Source of the DNA: Datura wrightii
Lineage: Eukaryota > Streptophyta > Magnoliopsida > Solanales > Solanaceae
DNA: 64,000 nucleotides
Direction: 5' to 3'
Assembly: GCA_035772735.1 (NCBI GenBank)
Contig: JASDFA010000003.1
Coordinates: forward strand, 129,535,001 to 129,599,000
Each line of letters begins with the position of its first letter. Positions within the stretch are counted from its first letter, which is position 1. Shown here one piece after another: positions 1-11,250 of the stretch. Position numbers and translations under genes: made by a program. The notes below the pieces were generated by a model. The model ran no database searches and was not told where the DNA came from. It worked only from the letters and a program-made list of their open reading frames with translations.

Positions 1-677
1 ATTAAAGGTAATGTTGGCCATATTGATAGAGGGGGTAGAGTTGGCAGCATTCAGACTACGTGATGTGGCTATTTTATGGTATAAAGCTTGGACCCAATCC
101 AGAGGAGACGATGCACACCCAGTTGAGTGGGACGAATTTCAAGAGGCCATTATGCACCAGTATCTTCCCCTGGAGCTTCGACATGCTCGAGCTGAGTAAT
201 TTTTTCACTTAGATCAAGGAAGTATGAGTGTGCATGAGTATTGCCTTCATTTTAATTCTTTGGCCAGGTATGCTCCGTACATGGTTCAGACGATGGAGGA
301 TAGGGTTTATCGATTTGTGTGAGGGCTAGTGACTCATATAGCTCGTGATTGTTTGGGAGTATCTACTCAGGAGAATATGGACACTACACAAATATAGGTC
401 TTTGCTCAAAAGGCCGAGGATTTGGTTCATCAAATTTGTCATACTCATAGGGGATAGGAATGGACAAAAGAGAGCCAGAACTGCGAGGTCTTATAGAGTC
501 TAGAGGATACTCCGGGGTTCAGTCGCCCAGACAGCTGACTCGACCTACAGAGAGTGCTCCGCCTTAGTTGTGAGGATCAAACAGAGACCAGAGATCGGCT
601 CCATCCATTTCCCAATATCATAACAGACCTCTGATACCCCCATGTGCTCAGTGCGATAAGAGTCTTCCAGGGCAGTA
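1..677 (+). pseudogene. gag: Tekay/Del-type gag fragment (left part of element A)
   Basis: This is the capsid part of a Ty3/gypsy gag, which would form the retrotransposon particle. Positions 11-199 translate to a retrotransposon-gag core with the conserved A-x-x-W-Y pattern (ILWYKAW) and an EWDEFQEAI helix. The frame continues past a stop at 197-199 as SMSVHEYCLHFNSLARYAP, typical of Del/Tekay gag. Further stops occur near 320 and 395. At 640-677 a zinc-knuckle start (CAQCD....PGQ) is cut off by the insertion of element 1. The same reading resumes at 11037 with CYQCGQPSHYM. The 5' end and 5' LTR lie outside the window. Non-functional remnant. Confidence 0.85.
673..677. other. Probable target-site duplication of element 1 (left copy)
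   Basis: The five bases before the 5' LTR are CAGTA and the five after the 3' LTR (11032-11036) are TAGTG. Joining the gag reading of element A across the gap predicts CAGTG here, so each copy differs from the expected word by one transition. The inferred identity rests on the host gag frame, not on a perfect match. Confidence 0.6.
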
Positions 678-2245
678 TGATTTTAGGCATATTTCTATGC
701 CCATTTGCCTTGTTTTGGCCTATCTTATGCATAGTTTTGAGTCCATAATCCTTGAGAAATGCATAAATTTATATGTTTGTGTGTTTTGTATGCTAACAAA
801 TGATTTGAAGTGTTTTAAGAAGGAAATCAAGGAAAAAATACCCAAAATGAACCAAGGTTGAAGGTTTGAGAAGCTGAGAAGAAGGTTCGGGGGCTATGGT
901 TAGCGCCCAACACTCGGCCTTCAACTTCAGAAGAAATGTGCATCACATCTTGTTCTATATATAGCGCCCAATGCCAACCCCAAAACTTCATAGGATGCTC
1001 ATTCAACACCTTCGCTAGATGGAGGGCGTGGAGCCCTAGAGCTTTCCAAACTTAGAGAAAATTTCCAAAATTCTGGTGAGATGGAGGGAGTCGCACACCA
1101 TATGGGTCCTAATGTTCACAAATTTTACTAACACTCTTGTTCTATGGTGAGAGTGACATGCCAGAGGTGTTAGAAATGAAGAAAATTGGCTAAGTCCTTG
1201 GTGAGATAGATGGAGTTGGGCGCCCAGATCTATTTTTCAAAGGAAAATTTGACTAACTCTATGGTGAGATAGGTGGGGAGGCTCACCAAACCCCTTCTGG
1301 AGCTAAAATTTCTATTTTAAAGCTAAGTGTTGAAGGGCAGAAGCGTCATTTGAAGGCTCAACTACAAATACATCCTCTAGCTCGTTTGTTAGGGAGTTTT
1401 TGATCAATTTTACATTCTGTATTTCATTTGTGGAGGATTGTAAGACGTTTGGAAGGTGAGCCAAGTTCTACACTAGGTTTATTCTCTTCTTTACTATTTA
1501 CTTTGCATGATGATGATTAAGTATTCATTTTTCCACTTGTCTATGAGTGGATAAACTCATACTCTAGGATTTGTCCAAGGTAGATGGTTGATTATTTGAA
1601 AGATTGATTTAATCTAGTTTTGATTCTTCCTTATGGTTGTTTATATTTACTTGTTTTAATTACTTATTTATGAGACTGATCATCTTATAAGTAAATCTGT
1701 TGGCATTTGATTAAACTTGAGAAAGGGAATCGAAAGGTTTAAAGGTAAATATAGAACAAGAATTCAAAGACTATTGAACCCATTGGTGAGAGAAGAGAAG
1801 TTGTTGTTGAGGATAGGGATACACCCTTCAACCCTGTTTAGTTGAAGTGCAAGTAGGCATAATTTTCATTTCATATTTTGCCTGCGACCATAAGATAAGC
1901 GTTAGGGTTCATGAAATAGTTCTTGGATGCTAGGGATAGTAACTTGCAACTAGAAACCATAGGAAGAATCATTCTGGTGTAATCACGTCTTGAGAACTCA
2001 ACTTGAAACCAAACAAGTCTATTTTCCTAGATTTTTTATCATCATGAAAGTAAAACCAAGCTTGCAATAATCTTTAGTTAGCTTTACATCTAAATCTTTT
2101 AATAGTTTAAATTCCCAAACCATTCCACATTTCAATTGTTTTGTTAGAATAGCAAAATAAAGTAATAACCTTATCTCTATGGGTACGATAGTCGGGGCTT
2201 CCAATCCTATGTTATTTGACGACCACGTGTGCTTGGGTGACATCA
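678..2245 (+). repeat. 5' LTR of element 1
   Basis: It starts TGATTTTAGGCATATTTC and ends GACATCA. It aligns by eye along its length with 9385-11031, including shared landmarks such as TTTCTATGCCCATTTGCC, AATGAACCAAGGTTGAAG and TTGACGACCA. Length is 1568 bases against 1647 for the 3' copy; part of the difference is a 48-bp duplication found only in the 3' copy. The first third (about 1010-1290) holds irregular repeats beginning GGTGAGAT. Confidence 0.88.
1009..1290 (+). repeat. Irregular GGTGAGAT...GGAG repeats in the element 1 LTR
   Basis: Five loosely similar units of about 50-70 bases start near 1013, 1074, 1145, 1199 and 1262. The last four begin GGTGAGA, most followed by a TGG-G run and a short GC-rich stretch. 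Equivalent units are visible in the 3' LTR at about 9768-10040. They lie about 330-610 bases into the LTR, where U3 regulatory sequence would be expected. Confidence 0.6.
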
Positions 2246-2250
2246 AGTTC

Positions 2251-2269
2251 TTGACACCATTGTTGAGGA
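2251..2269 (+). other. Primer-binding site of element 1, decayed tRNA-Asp type
   Basis: Six bases after the LTR end lies TTGACACCATTGTTGAGGA. The intact version at 56501-56522 (minus) reads TGGCGCCGTTGCCGGGGA on its coding strand. Every difference here is a C-to-T or G-to-A change, as expected from deamination of methylated cytosine. The site would have primed minus-strand DNA synthesis. Confidence 0.8.
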
Positions 2270-2345
2270 CTTGAATATTGTTTGATTGTTTGTACGTTAG
2301 GATTTTATTCTGCTATTTGTATTTTACAATTGTTTCTTTGTTTTT

Positions 2346-3440
2346 GTGATGTTTACAGGGTTGTGTGCTCAGTATATTCCAAGTACAAGAAGTCTAAAAT
2401 CACTTTTTGCTTCTCTTGATCCTAAAATTGAGAGAACATTTCGAAGGTTAATTATGGAGAACAATGAGCAGGGGAAGGGCAACAACCAAGATAGAGTTCC
2501 AGTGTTAAATTTTGTTACGTCGAACTTAGAGGACACTTCTAAAGAGATTGTCAAGCTGGCTATCACTGGGAACTTTGAGCTAAGGAAGGGACTGTGTGAT
2601 TGGTCTAAATCACTTGCCAATATTAGGCAAGCTGCTCGAGGATCCCCACAGTCATCTGATGACATTCGTGGAGCTGAGTGGGGATTTTCACTACCAGAAC
2701 ATGTCAGATGAATATCTTAAGCTGACATGTTTTCGTTCTCACTGATTGGTGAAGCCAAAGAGTGGCTTCAAAATGAGCCAGAAGGTTCCATCACCACATG
2801 GGAGGCTCATTCCAACAAATTCATCAATAGGTTTTTCTCTTCAAGGAGAACCAAGGAGTTGAAAGGGAAGATCTCCGGGTTTGTGCAAAAAGATGGTGAG
2901 ACCTTAGCTCAGGCGTGGGAATGTTACAAGGGTTATTTGAGAGACTGTCCATACCACATGCAGCCTAAGGAGATAATTAGGAACAACTTTATAAAGGGTA
3001 TGAAGTCCAAGTAAAAGATCCTGCTTAATGCTACTGCATAAGGACAGATTCTGTCTAAAAATTATGATTAAATTGAGGCTCTTCTGAACCTCATGTCAAC
3101 AGGGAGTCAGGATTATCAAGAATCAGCTAGAGGATTCGCAGCAGCTAAGGTGCCAGGGAAGATTGAGGTAGATGGTGTTGCAACAATCAGCGCAAACATT
3201 AGCCAGCTAGTGAATGTGATTAGCAAACTTGTGACCACACCAGCAGGGAGCCAAGTACAGCAGGTACATCAAGTGTAGACTCCACCACCTTCATGTGAAG
3301 CATGTGGAGAAGGTCATGCATATTCAGGTTGTCCACTTAACCTCAAATCTGTATATTTTATGGGACAACAAGGTCATGGTGGAGGTTTTGCAAGTTATCA
3401 CTATAATCAGAGGTACCGCAATGCAGCAAATCCCTTATAG
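2346..3440 (+). pseudogene. gag: Athila-type gag of element 1, broken
   Basis: Encoded the particle protein. An N-terminal part (2346-2711) is followed after a short interruption by the capsid core at 2727-3014 (FSLIGEAKEWL, SITTWEAHSNKFINRFF, LRDCPYHMQPKE), matching the Athila gag pattern of a hydrophobic helix, an SITTW turn and an RDCP motif. Another open piece spans 3093-3278. A zinc knuckle CEACGEGHAYSGC lies at about 3296-3334 and keeps its three Cys and one His. Stops at 2709-2711, 3012-3014, 3276-3278 and 3438-3440 break the frame. It lies just downstream of the primer site, as expected for gag. Confidence 0.88.
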
Positions 3441-4510
3441 GGGGGAATCAAAACTTCCAAAGGCCCCATAATAGTTATCCAAGACCTCATGGACAACAGT
3501 TGAGCAGTTCTCTTGAAGAGACTAAAGCAGTGGATGGTGCAATAGACTCGGGTGGTGAATGAGAAGCAAAAGTTCATCTATGAGCCTGAGAGGCAGATGG
3601 GGAAGTTGGCCCTGCAGCAGATGAACAGATCTAAAGGGGAACTTTCGAATAACACCGAGAAGAACCCCAAGGAAAATGTAATTACAATCTCTTTGCACAG
3701 TGGTAAGGAGTTGGATGAGGTGATCCCTAGAGAAAATAAGGTTGATGAGCAGGTTGAGAAGTACAAGAGTGAGGTCGGTGAGTCAAGAAACTCACAAGCA
3801 AAAGTTGTAGTAGCTAGACTACCGCTCCTATTCCCACAGAGGTTTCAAAAGTAGAAGGAGGATACATGTTGCAAAAAGTTTCTTGACTTGTTGAAGCAGG
3901 TACACGTTAACATTCCATTGGTGGAGCTTTTGTAGGAAGTTCCAAAATATGATAAGTACCTGAAGAACATTGTAGCCAATAAGAGAAGGTTAACAGAGTT
4001 TAAAATTTTGGCTCTTACTGAAGAGTGCAGTTGTCAGATTCAAACCAAAATTCCTAAAAAGTTGAAGGACCTTGGGAGCTTCACCCTTCCAGTGGTGATT
4101 AGAGACAAGGAAGTTAGTTCAGCCTTATGTGATTTGGGTATGAGCAAAAATTTGATACCTGTATCCCTAGTCAAAACTTTGGGTTTAGGTGAACCATGTC
4201 CTACCATAGTGGCTCTACAGCTTGTAGACTAATCTCTAGCCTATCCTGATGGACTAATAGAAGATGTCTTGGTAAAGGTGGGACCTTCATCCTTATGGTG
4301 GAGTTCATAATCCTAGATTACGAAACTGATGCAGCAGTTCCCCTCATTTTAGGGAGAGAATTTTTAGCCACCCTCGATGCTATCATAAAGGTGAGATTGG
4401 GTACATTGTCAATGATAGTGAATGGTCAGGAGGCAGTTTTCAATGTGATAACGGCAGCTAGATTGTCATCCCATTATGAGGAGATTATGTCCATTATAGA
4501 AGTAGAGACG
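3441..4510 (+). pseudogene. pol: Gag-protease linker and aspartic protease of element 1
   Basis: The open stretch 3552-3854 is the hydrophilic linker between gag and protease (MGKLALQQ, VITISLHSGKELDE). The protease follows at 4008-4232: GSFTLPVVI, then the active-site strand ALCDLGMSKNLIP with catalytic Asp in D-L-G. After an in-frame TAA at 4230-4232 the C-terminal flap region continues in another frame at 4295-4400 (VPLILGREFLAT). The stop falls where the related element C also has a stop (LVD then stop then S). Retropepsin would have processed Gag-Pol. Not functional. Confidence 0.85.
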
Positions 4511-5820
4511 GAAATGTCTACTAAGACCTTAGAACAATATTTATCACAGGAAGATCCACTCGAGAGAGCACCGGTATATGAGAAACAACAGGGTGATAGC
4601 TCAGAGAAGATTGAATGCTTAGCAGTCTTGGATTCCACTAGCCCCTATGTTAGTAGGGAAGGTCCATTGGAGACACTTGAAAAACCTTTGACTTGGGAAA
4701 AGACGAATCCATCCATTGAGAAAGCACCAGTTCTTGAATTAAAAACTTTGCCTATGCACTTGAAGTATACTTCTCTAGGTAGTGATAAAAGACTGCCTAT
4801 GATAATATCTTATTTTTTGTCTAATGAACAGGTTGACAGGTTATTGGAAGTGCTAAGGCGCCGAGTAACAGCTCTTGGATGGACAATAGCTTATATAAAG
4901 GGAATAAGCAGTTCCTTTTGCATGCATAAGATATTTCTAGAAGAGGGAGCGAGACCCAGTGTTGAACATTAGCAAAGACTAAACCCAATCATGAAGGAGG
5001 TAGTGAAGAATGAGATAGTAAAGTGGTAGATGCAGGCGTCATCTACCCTATTGTTCAGTGTGTTCTGAAACAGGGTAGGATGATGGTGGTGCATAATGAG
5101 AAGGATGAAATAATATCCTAGAGAACAGTTAGAAGGTGGAGGATTTCTATCGACTACCTAAAGCTTAATGCAGCCACCAGAAAGGACTACTTCCCATTAC
5201 CTTTCTTAGATCAAATGTTAGAAGGTTAGTTGGGCATGATTATTATTGTTTTTTGGATGGGTATTTAGGCTACAATCAGATCATGATCGCACAGGAGGAC
5301 TAGGAGAAGACTACTTTTACTTGCCCTTTCGACACTTTTGCATTCCTTAGGGTGCCGATTGGACTATGTAATGCTCTAGGAATATTCAATAGATGCATGC
5401 TAGCCATTTTCACAGACATGGTGGAGAAATTCGTTGAGGTGTTCATAGTGACTTCTTAGTTTATGGAGCGAATTTGATGATTGTTTTAATCATTTGGATG
5501 ATGTACTATCTAGATGTGAGGGGACCAATCTTGTACTGAATTGGGAGAAGTGCCATTTCATGGTACATGAAGGGATAGTCCTGGGTTATAAAATCTCAAG
5601 GGCAAGTATTGAGGTCGACAGGGCCAAGATTGAGGCCATTGAAAAACTACCATCCCCTGTCTCTATGAAAGGGGTCCGCATTGATTTAGGACATGCTGGA
5701 TTTTACAGGAGGTTCATTCAAGACTTTTCCAAAATAGTAAACCCAATGTGCAAATTCTTTAAGAAGGATGGAAGTTTGAGTTCAACAGAGAATGAGTGCA
5801 GTCTTTCAACACATAAAGGA
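4511..5820 (+). pseudogene. pol: Reverse transcriptase region of element 1, broken
   Basis: The spacer and fingers are readable to 4972 (LKTLPMHLKYTSLG, GWTIAYIKGIS, CMHKIFLEEGARPSVEH). There follow stop-rich stretches with RLNPIMKEVVKNEI, a residue of the DYRKLN motif near 5140-5160, and RKDYFPLPFLDQMLE near 5180-5220. The catalytic F-x-D-D box region (about 5430-5470) reads VFIV-TS and has lost its Asp pair through a small deletion. The connection/thumb part is open at 5494-5823 (NWEKCHFMVHEGIVLGYKIS, GFYRRFIQDFSKI). It cannot copy RNA. Confidence 0.85.
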
Positions 5821-6336
5821 TAAGTTGACCACTGCTCCAATCATTATTGCCCCAGACTGGTCATTACCATTCATTATGATGTGTGACGCTAGTGACTTTT
5901 CTATAGAAGCTGTTCTGGGGCAGAACAGGGGGAAGAGGTTTTAGCTAATTTACTATGCAAGAAAATCATTAGATATAGCCCAGAAGAATTACACTGTGAC
6001 TGAAAAGGATCTTTTAGCGATGGTGTATGCATTTGATAAATTTCAAGCTTATCTAGTGGGAAAAAAGTGGTGGTGTATATTGATCATGTTGCAATTAGGT
6101 ACTTATTTGCAAATAAGGATGCTAAACACAGGCTCATTCGGTGGATACTGTTACTGCAAGAATTTGACAATGAGATCAAAGACAGGAAGGGAACAAAGAA
6201 TCAGGTAGCAGATCATCTATCTAGGTTGGAGGATAGGGAGTATATTGACTATAAGACTAACATTGTGGAGATTTCCCTAACGAGCAGTTATTTATTGTGC
6301 ATAGTCCCAAGCTGCCATAGTATGCTGATATGGTAA
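5821..6336 (+). pseudogene. pol: RNase H region of element 1, frameshifted
   Basis: The RNase H domain follows the RT thumb: PFIMMCDASDFSIEAVLGQ (first catalytic Asp), NYTVTEKDLLAMVYAFDKF (catalytic Glu) and, after a frameshift near 6060, VVYIDHVAIRYLF (third Asp). The C-terminal signature KDRKGTKNQVADHLSRLE follows at about 6175-6230. The three acidic residues are all visible but sit in two frames, with a stop near 5943. It would have degraded the RNA strand of the hybrid. Confidence 0.85.
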
Positions 6337-7560
6337 ATTTTTTGATTAGTGGTGTGTACCCCCAAATGTAACCCCAAATAGAAAAAGGAGACTTCTTCAT
6401 GATAATAGATTCTACATATGGGATAAACCCTTCTTTTACAAGATAGGTCCCGATTAGTTGGTCAGATGATGTGTTCTTGAGGGAGAAGTGCACCAGATTA
6501 TGGAAAGTCACTATTCTTCACCTTATGGCGGACACCACAAGGGAGATAGAACCGCAACAAAGGTCCTTAAAGCTAGATTTTATTGGCCCACCCTAATCAA
6601 GGATGCATATCTGTTTTCTAAATCTTGTGACAATTGTTAGAGAACAGGGAATATTTCGAAGAGGCAGGAAATGGCTCTGAAAGGTATTATAGAAGTGGAA
6701 GTGTTTTATTGCTGGAGAATTTATTTCATGGGACCTTTCATCGCCTTGAATTGGAACAGGTATATTTAGGTAGTGGTAGATTATGTGCCTAAGTGGGTGG
6801 AAGTTGTGGCACTGCCTACCAATGATGCAAAGGCAGTGACATGGTTTTTTTTGAAGAAGAATATATTAACCCACTTAGGTACACCCAAAGCCGTCATTAG
6901 TGATGAAGGAATGCACTTTTGAAAATGACTCTTTAATAATCTACTGGCTAAGTATAATATGAAGCACAAGGTAGCGATAGGTTATCATCCACAGACCATT
7001 GGACAGGTAGAAGTGTCAAATCGAGAAATCAAAAGTATTCTTGATAAGACTATGAGCACAAACAGAAAAGATTGGTCTAGCAAGTTGGATGATGCACTAT
7101 GGGCTTACTGGATAGCTTCTAAAACTCCTATTGGTACTTCACCATATATGTTAGTTTTTGGGAAAGCGTGTCATCTATTGATTGAGCTAGAACACCAAGA
7201 ATATTGGGCCAACCAAAAGTTGAATATGGATTTGGAAACTGCTGGTTATAAAAGGTTGTTGCAACTATATGATCTTGATGAATTTCGCACCAGTGCATAT
7301 GAAAATGCAAAAACATACAAGGAGCGAACCAAGAGAGTGCATGATAGGCGTATTCAACATCGTGAATTTTAGGCAGCGGAATTGGTCTTGTTGTGAAACT
7401 CGAGGTTGAAACTATTTAGGGGAAAGTTAAGATCGAAGTGGTCGAGCCCAATTGAGATTGTGAATGTGAATGCACATGGTGTGGTGGAGTTGAAACCCTT
7501 GGGGTCTGATAGAACATTTTTTATTAATGGCCAAAGGGTGAGGCACTATTATTAGGATAA
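6337..7560 (+). pseudogene. pol: Integrase region of element 1, broken
   Basis: The N-terminal zinc-binding part is recognisable but mutated (ARFYWPTLIKDAY...SCDNC near 6570-6640). The catalytic core follows: VDYVPKWVEVVALP (first Asp, about 6778), AVISDEGMHF (second Asp, about 6900) and QTIGQVEVSNREIKSIL (Glu, about 7020). The open stretch 6959-7372 covers the end of the core and beyond (LDDALWAYWIASKTPIGTSPYMLVFGKACHL). The tail ends LKPLGSDRTFFINGQRVRHYY near 7545. No chromodomain is seen, consistent with Athila. Stops occur near 6922, 7372 and elsewhere. Confidence 0.87.
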
Positions 7561-7608
7561 CTTTGATAGATAGAAGACCTCAATTTTCTTGTAAAATGAT
7601 TGAGAGTT

Positions 7609-7660
7609 CTTGCATCATGTCGCCATGTCAAATCAGGCGCTAGTTGGGAGGCAACCCAAT
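7609..7660 (+). other. Conserved post-pol block with small hairpin (element 1 copy)
   Basis: Shortly after the integrase tail the sequence has TCAAATCAGGCGCTAG followed by TTGGGAGGCAACCCAA. TTGGG (7644-7648) can pair with CCCAA (7655-7659) around AGGCAA. Related blocks stand at the same place in elements B, C and D although their LTRs are unrelated to this one. Role unknown; an RNA-level signal is possible. Confidence 0.7.
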
Positions 7661-9367
7661 TTGTAAAAATGTAATTTTCATGTGTTTTTTATATAAAGTG
7701 TCACTGTTGATTTTCTTTTGTAGAGAAGGAGAAGTCTGAGTACTCGGAATGAAGGCTAAGGAGCATGCTCTAACTCTATGTGTGGGGTCATGTGACCCAC
7801 AAATCCAAGAACCTGCTGCTAGCTAGGCCCTAGAGGGCCTCAGGAAGTAATTCCTCTCCCTCATTTAATCATTAATTTTAGTTGCTCTGAGGAAAGAGCA
7901 AGGCTTTAAGTTAAGGGTGAGGTTGTGTATCTTATGACCTTGGTTCTTTTTCAAAGGTAAGTCCTTTGAACCAGGTAAATTTTTCATTTTTTTGGAGTCA
8001 TTGTAATCGTAGAGTAGTGACCCTTCCTTATGATAGATGTATGACCACTGTCTTAAGGAAATTTCATCATATTTTTTATAGGATTGAGTCACAGATCATT
8101 TGCTTTTGTGCTTGTTGACATTCTACTAGCTACTATGCTAGAGTCAATAAAGTGGTCATCTTGAATGTATAAGTGAGGAATCCATGAGACACACACATAT
8201 CTCTTTAATTTGACTCATAATTATTCTAAGGGCTTAATAATGAAAAATATCATTTAATATGATTGTGTGGATGCGTAGCTGTAGGAAACCGACTAGACTC
8301 TTAATTGCCATGAGAGGTGACCTAAATTGTCTTGTTTGTACATAGTGTAGCATCTAGAACTTGCCTTAGCGTATAAAGGATAACTAATTGTTAGAGAGTT
8401 AGGATATGATCAAGGCATTTCTTTGAAAAAGCCCAGTTCTTTTCCATGTTTGTTTTACCTTCCTGTAGATTCTTCCTAGTTAACCCCATTTGATCCATAG
8501 GCCTTATTCTTTCTTAGCCACAAAAGTAGCTTATCCAAAATAGTCTTAGTCACTTTTATACTTGAAAGTAAAGGTCCACCGAGGAAGGGAAAAAGAAAAG
8601 AAAAAAATTATTGAGGATGAGAAGAAAAATAGGAAGAATGGGTGCCCACAGAATTGTGTTGTTACATGCTACTAGGACAATGAAAGATAGAGCTTTAATT
8701 GAAAATTTATTAATGATTCTATAAGCAGAGACTAGCAGTTAAGTAGTGAAAAAAAGGCATGAGAAGAAAAGGAAGAAAAAGGGTAAGTTAGTTAAGGGTG
8801 AACAAGCAAGAAAAAATGGTGGACTTGAAAAGTGAAAAATGTCTTAAAAGTGCTTAAGGTGGTAGTCATTATAAAAGAAATATCATTCCTACCTATCCGT
8901 TAGCTAACATTATAACCAAGAAAAGATCTTGTGATCTGAATCTCTTGAAACAACCCAGTAGTCTAAATGTACATGAAAGGCAAGCTTATGGTATGTGGCA
9001 TATGTGAATTACATCGTTTGTGAGCATGAGGGTGCCTTGTTTTCTATGTTCCATGTGTTTGATTGATAATCTGAGAAAGGAACATCACTAAAAGTGAGGA
9101 GCACAATATGTCTGGTTTACTATTTGTTGCATATTTCATACTTAATCATGTTAGCCCTATGTTTTAAAAGATGAGTCAATTATAGAGGTTGTGTAGTCTT
9201 GATTGTGAAACCTTTACATGTGCTTGATGAGAATTGTTGTATGTTGATGAACCACTTGATATATGCTCTATGCTAGTTAGTTGAGTATGAATTGTTAGAG
9301 GGACCAAGTGTGATGGTAAAAGATAAGTTTATATATGGAATTAAGGATTGTTCGAGGGCAAACAATG
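7661..9367 (+). other. Long 3' noncoding part of element 1
   Basis: About 1.7 kb between the conserved block and the purine tract has no coding signal that I can read. It holds a purine-tract-like CTATGTGTGGGGTCA at 7776-7790 and an A/G-rich stretch at about 8570-8850. Long 3' spacers are normal for Athila-type elements. Confidence 0.65.
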
Positions 9368-9384
9368 GTCTAAGTGTGGTTTAG
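9368..9384 (+). other. Polypurine tract of element 1
   Basis: GTCTAAGTGTGGTTTAG directly precedes the TGAT start of the 3' LTR. Elements B and C have AAGTGTGAGGTAG and AAGTGTGGGGTAG at the equivalent place, which supports both the tract and the LTR boundary. It would prime plus-strand DNA synthesis. Confidence 0.72.
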
Positions 9385-11031
9385 TGATGTTACGCATATT
9401 TCTATGCCCATTTGCCTTATTTTTGCCCATCCTTCACATTATTTTGAGTTCATAATCCTGAAAAATGCATAAATACATATTTTTGAGTGTTTTATATGCT
9501 AACAAATGATTTGAGGTGTTTTGAGTAGGAAACTATGTTTTATATGCTAACAAATGATTTGAGGTGTTTTGAGTAGGAAACTAAGGAAAAACGACCCAAA
9601 ATGAACCAAGGTTGAAGATTTGAGAAGTTGAGAAGAAGGTTTTGGGGCTATAGTTGGCGCCCAGTGCTCGGTCTTCAACTTTAGAAGAAATGTGCATCAT
9701 ATCTTGTGTTATGGCTGGTGCACAGCACCAACCTCTAAACTTCAGAGCATATTTATTCAACACTTTGGCGAGATAGAGGGCATCGAGCCCAAAGCTTCCC
9801 AGACATAGATAAAATTCCCAAAATTCTTGTGAGATGGAGGGAGCTGCGCATCAAATGGGTCCTAATGTTCACAAATTTGACTAACACTCTTGTGCTATGG
9901 TGAGAGAGGCACACCAAAGGTGTCAGAAGTGTAGAAAATTGACCAAGTCCTTGGTGAGATGATGGAGTTGGGGGCCCGGAGCTATCCTTCGAAGGAGAAT
10001 TTGATTAACTTTGTGGTGAGATAGGTGGGGCAGGGCACTAGACCTCTTTTAGAGCCCAAATTACTGATTTTAATGCTAAGTGTTGGAGGGAAAAAGCGTT
10101 ATTTGAAGGCTCACTAGGTCATTTGTTAGGGAGCTTTTGATCAATTTTACATTGCGTATTTCAATTGTGGAAGCTTGTATACCATTTGGAAGGAGAGACA
10201 AGTTCTACACTAGGTTTCCTATCTTCTTTTATTTTACTTTGAATAATGATGATTAAGTATTCGTTTTTCTATTTTTCTATGAGTGGCTAAACTCATACTC
10301 TAGGATTTTGGCCATAGTGGATGGTGATTATTTGAAAGGATGATTTAATCTAGTTTCGATTCTTCATTATGGTTGTTTATATTTACTTGTTTTAATTGCT
10401 TATTTATGAGACTTATCATCTTATATGTAAATTTGTTGGCTTTTGATTAAACTTGAGAAAGGGAATCAAAAGGGTTAAAGGTAAATATAGAACCAAAATT
10501 CAAAGACTCTTGAACCCATTGGTGAGAGAAGAGAAGCTGTTGTTGAGAGCAGGGATATACCCTTCAACCCCATTTAGTTGAAGTGCAAGTAGGCATAATC
10601 ATTGTTTCATGTTTCTCTTGCGACCATAGGGATATAGGCGTTAGGGTTTATGAAATAGTTCTTGGATGTTAGGGATAGTGGCAAAGAATGGGATAGTAAC
10701 TTGCAGCTAACAACCATAGGAAGAATTGTTCTAGTGTAATCACGTTTTAAGAACTCAACTTGAAACCAAACAAGTGTCATTTTCCTAGATTTTCATCATC
10801 ATCGAAGTAAAACCAAGCTTGCAATAATCTTTAGTTAGTTTTACATTTAAAGCTTTTAATAGTTTAATTTCCCAAACCATTCCCCGTTTCAATTGTTTTG
10901 TTAGAATAGCAAAAGAAAGTAATAACCTTATAACGATTGAACTGGCAAGTCTTTGTGGGTATGATAATCAGGGCTTCCAGTCTTATATTACTTGACGACC
11001 ATGTGTGCTTGTGTGCGCTTAGGCGATATCA
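9385..11031 (+). repeat. 3' LTR of element 1
   Basis: Starts TGATGTTACGCATATTTC and ends GATATCA, matching the 5' LTR at 678-2245. It carries a 48-bp tandem duplication (9489-9584) that the 5' copy lacks, plus scattered substitutions and small indels. After it the gag frame of element A resumes. Confidence 0.88.
9489..9584 (+). repeat. 48-bp direct tandem duplication within the 3' LTR
   Basis: Bases 9489-9536 and 9537-9584 are the same 48-base unit (GTTTTATATGCTAACAAATG... to GGAAACTA) differing only at the last base. The 5' LTR has a single diverged copy at about 783-830, so the duplication probably arose after insertion by replication slippage or unequal exchange. Confidence 0.9.
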
Positions 11032-11250
11032 TAGTGTTGTTTAGGTCAGGATGTATGCTATCAATGTGGGCAGCCTAGCCACTATATGTGATAGCATCTA
11101 ATGAGGACCAAAGGTGATACAACACAACCCATGGGTTCAATAGCAGTATCATCACCCTCAGTTCGACCTCCCAGGCCTAATTCTCAGCCTACAACCAGCT
11201 GTGGTAAGGATGATAAGGTGGAAGCCTCTAGTTTAGTGATAGTGTAGAAC
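11032..11250 (+). pseudogene. gag: Gag zinc knuckle and gag-protease linker of element A (resumed)
   Basis: From 11037 the frame gives CLGQDVCYQCGQPSHYM, the second half of the knuckle region begun at 640-677. Together they fit the Tekay pattern of a CxxC...H.G.C stretch followed by C-Y-x-C-G-x-x-x-H. The last Cys of the knuckle is replaced by a stop. A proline/serine-rich linker follows (about 11130-11210), as in Del/Tekay gag. Confidence 0.8.

Larger units (their letters stand above)
678..11031 (+). mobile_element. Element 1: Athila-like Ty3/gypsy retrotransposon, nested in element A
   Basis: A structurally complete but coding-dead LTR retrotransposon. It has a 5' LTR (678-2245), tRNA-Asp-like primer site (2251-2269), gag, protease, reverse transcriptase, RNase H and integrase in that order (2346-7560), a long 3' noncoding part, a purine tract (9368-9384) and a 3' LTR (9385-11031). 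The gag and protease wording (FSLIGEAKEWL, ALCDLG, PLILGREFLAT) and the primer site fit the Athila branch. It interrupts the gag of element A within a zinc-knuckle codon run. The flanking 5-mers are CAGTA and TAGTG, readable as an original CAGTG with one transition in each copy. Many stops show it is old. Confidence 0.9.
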
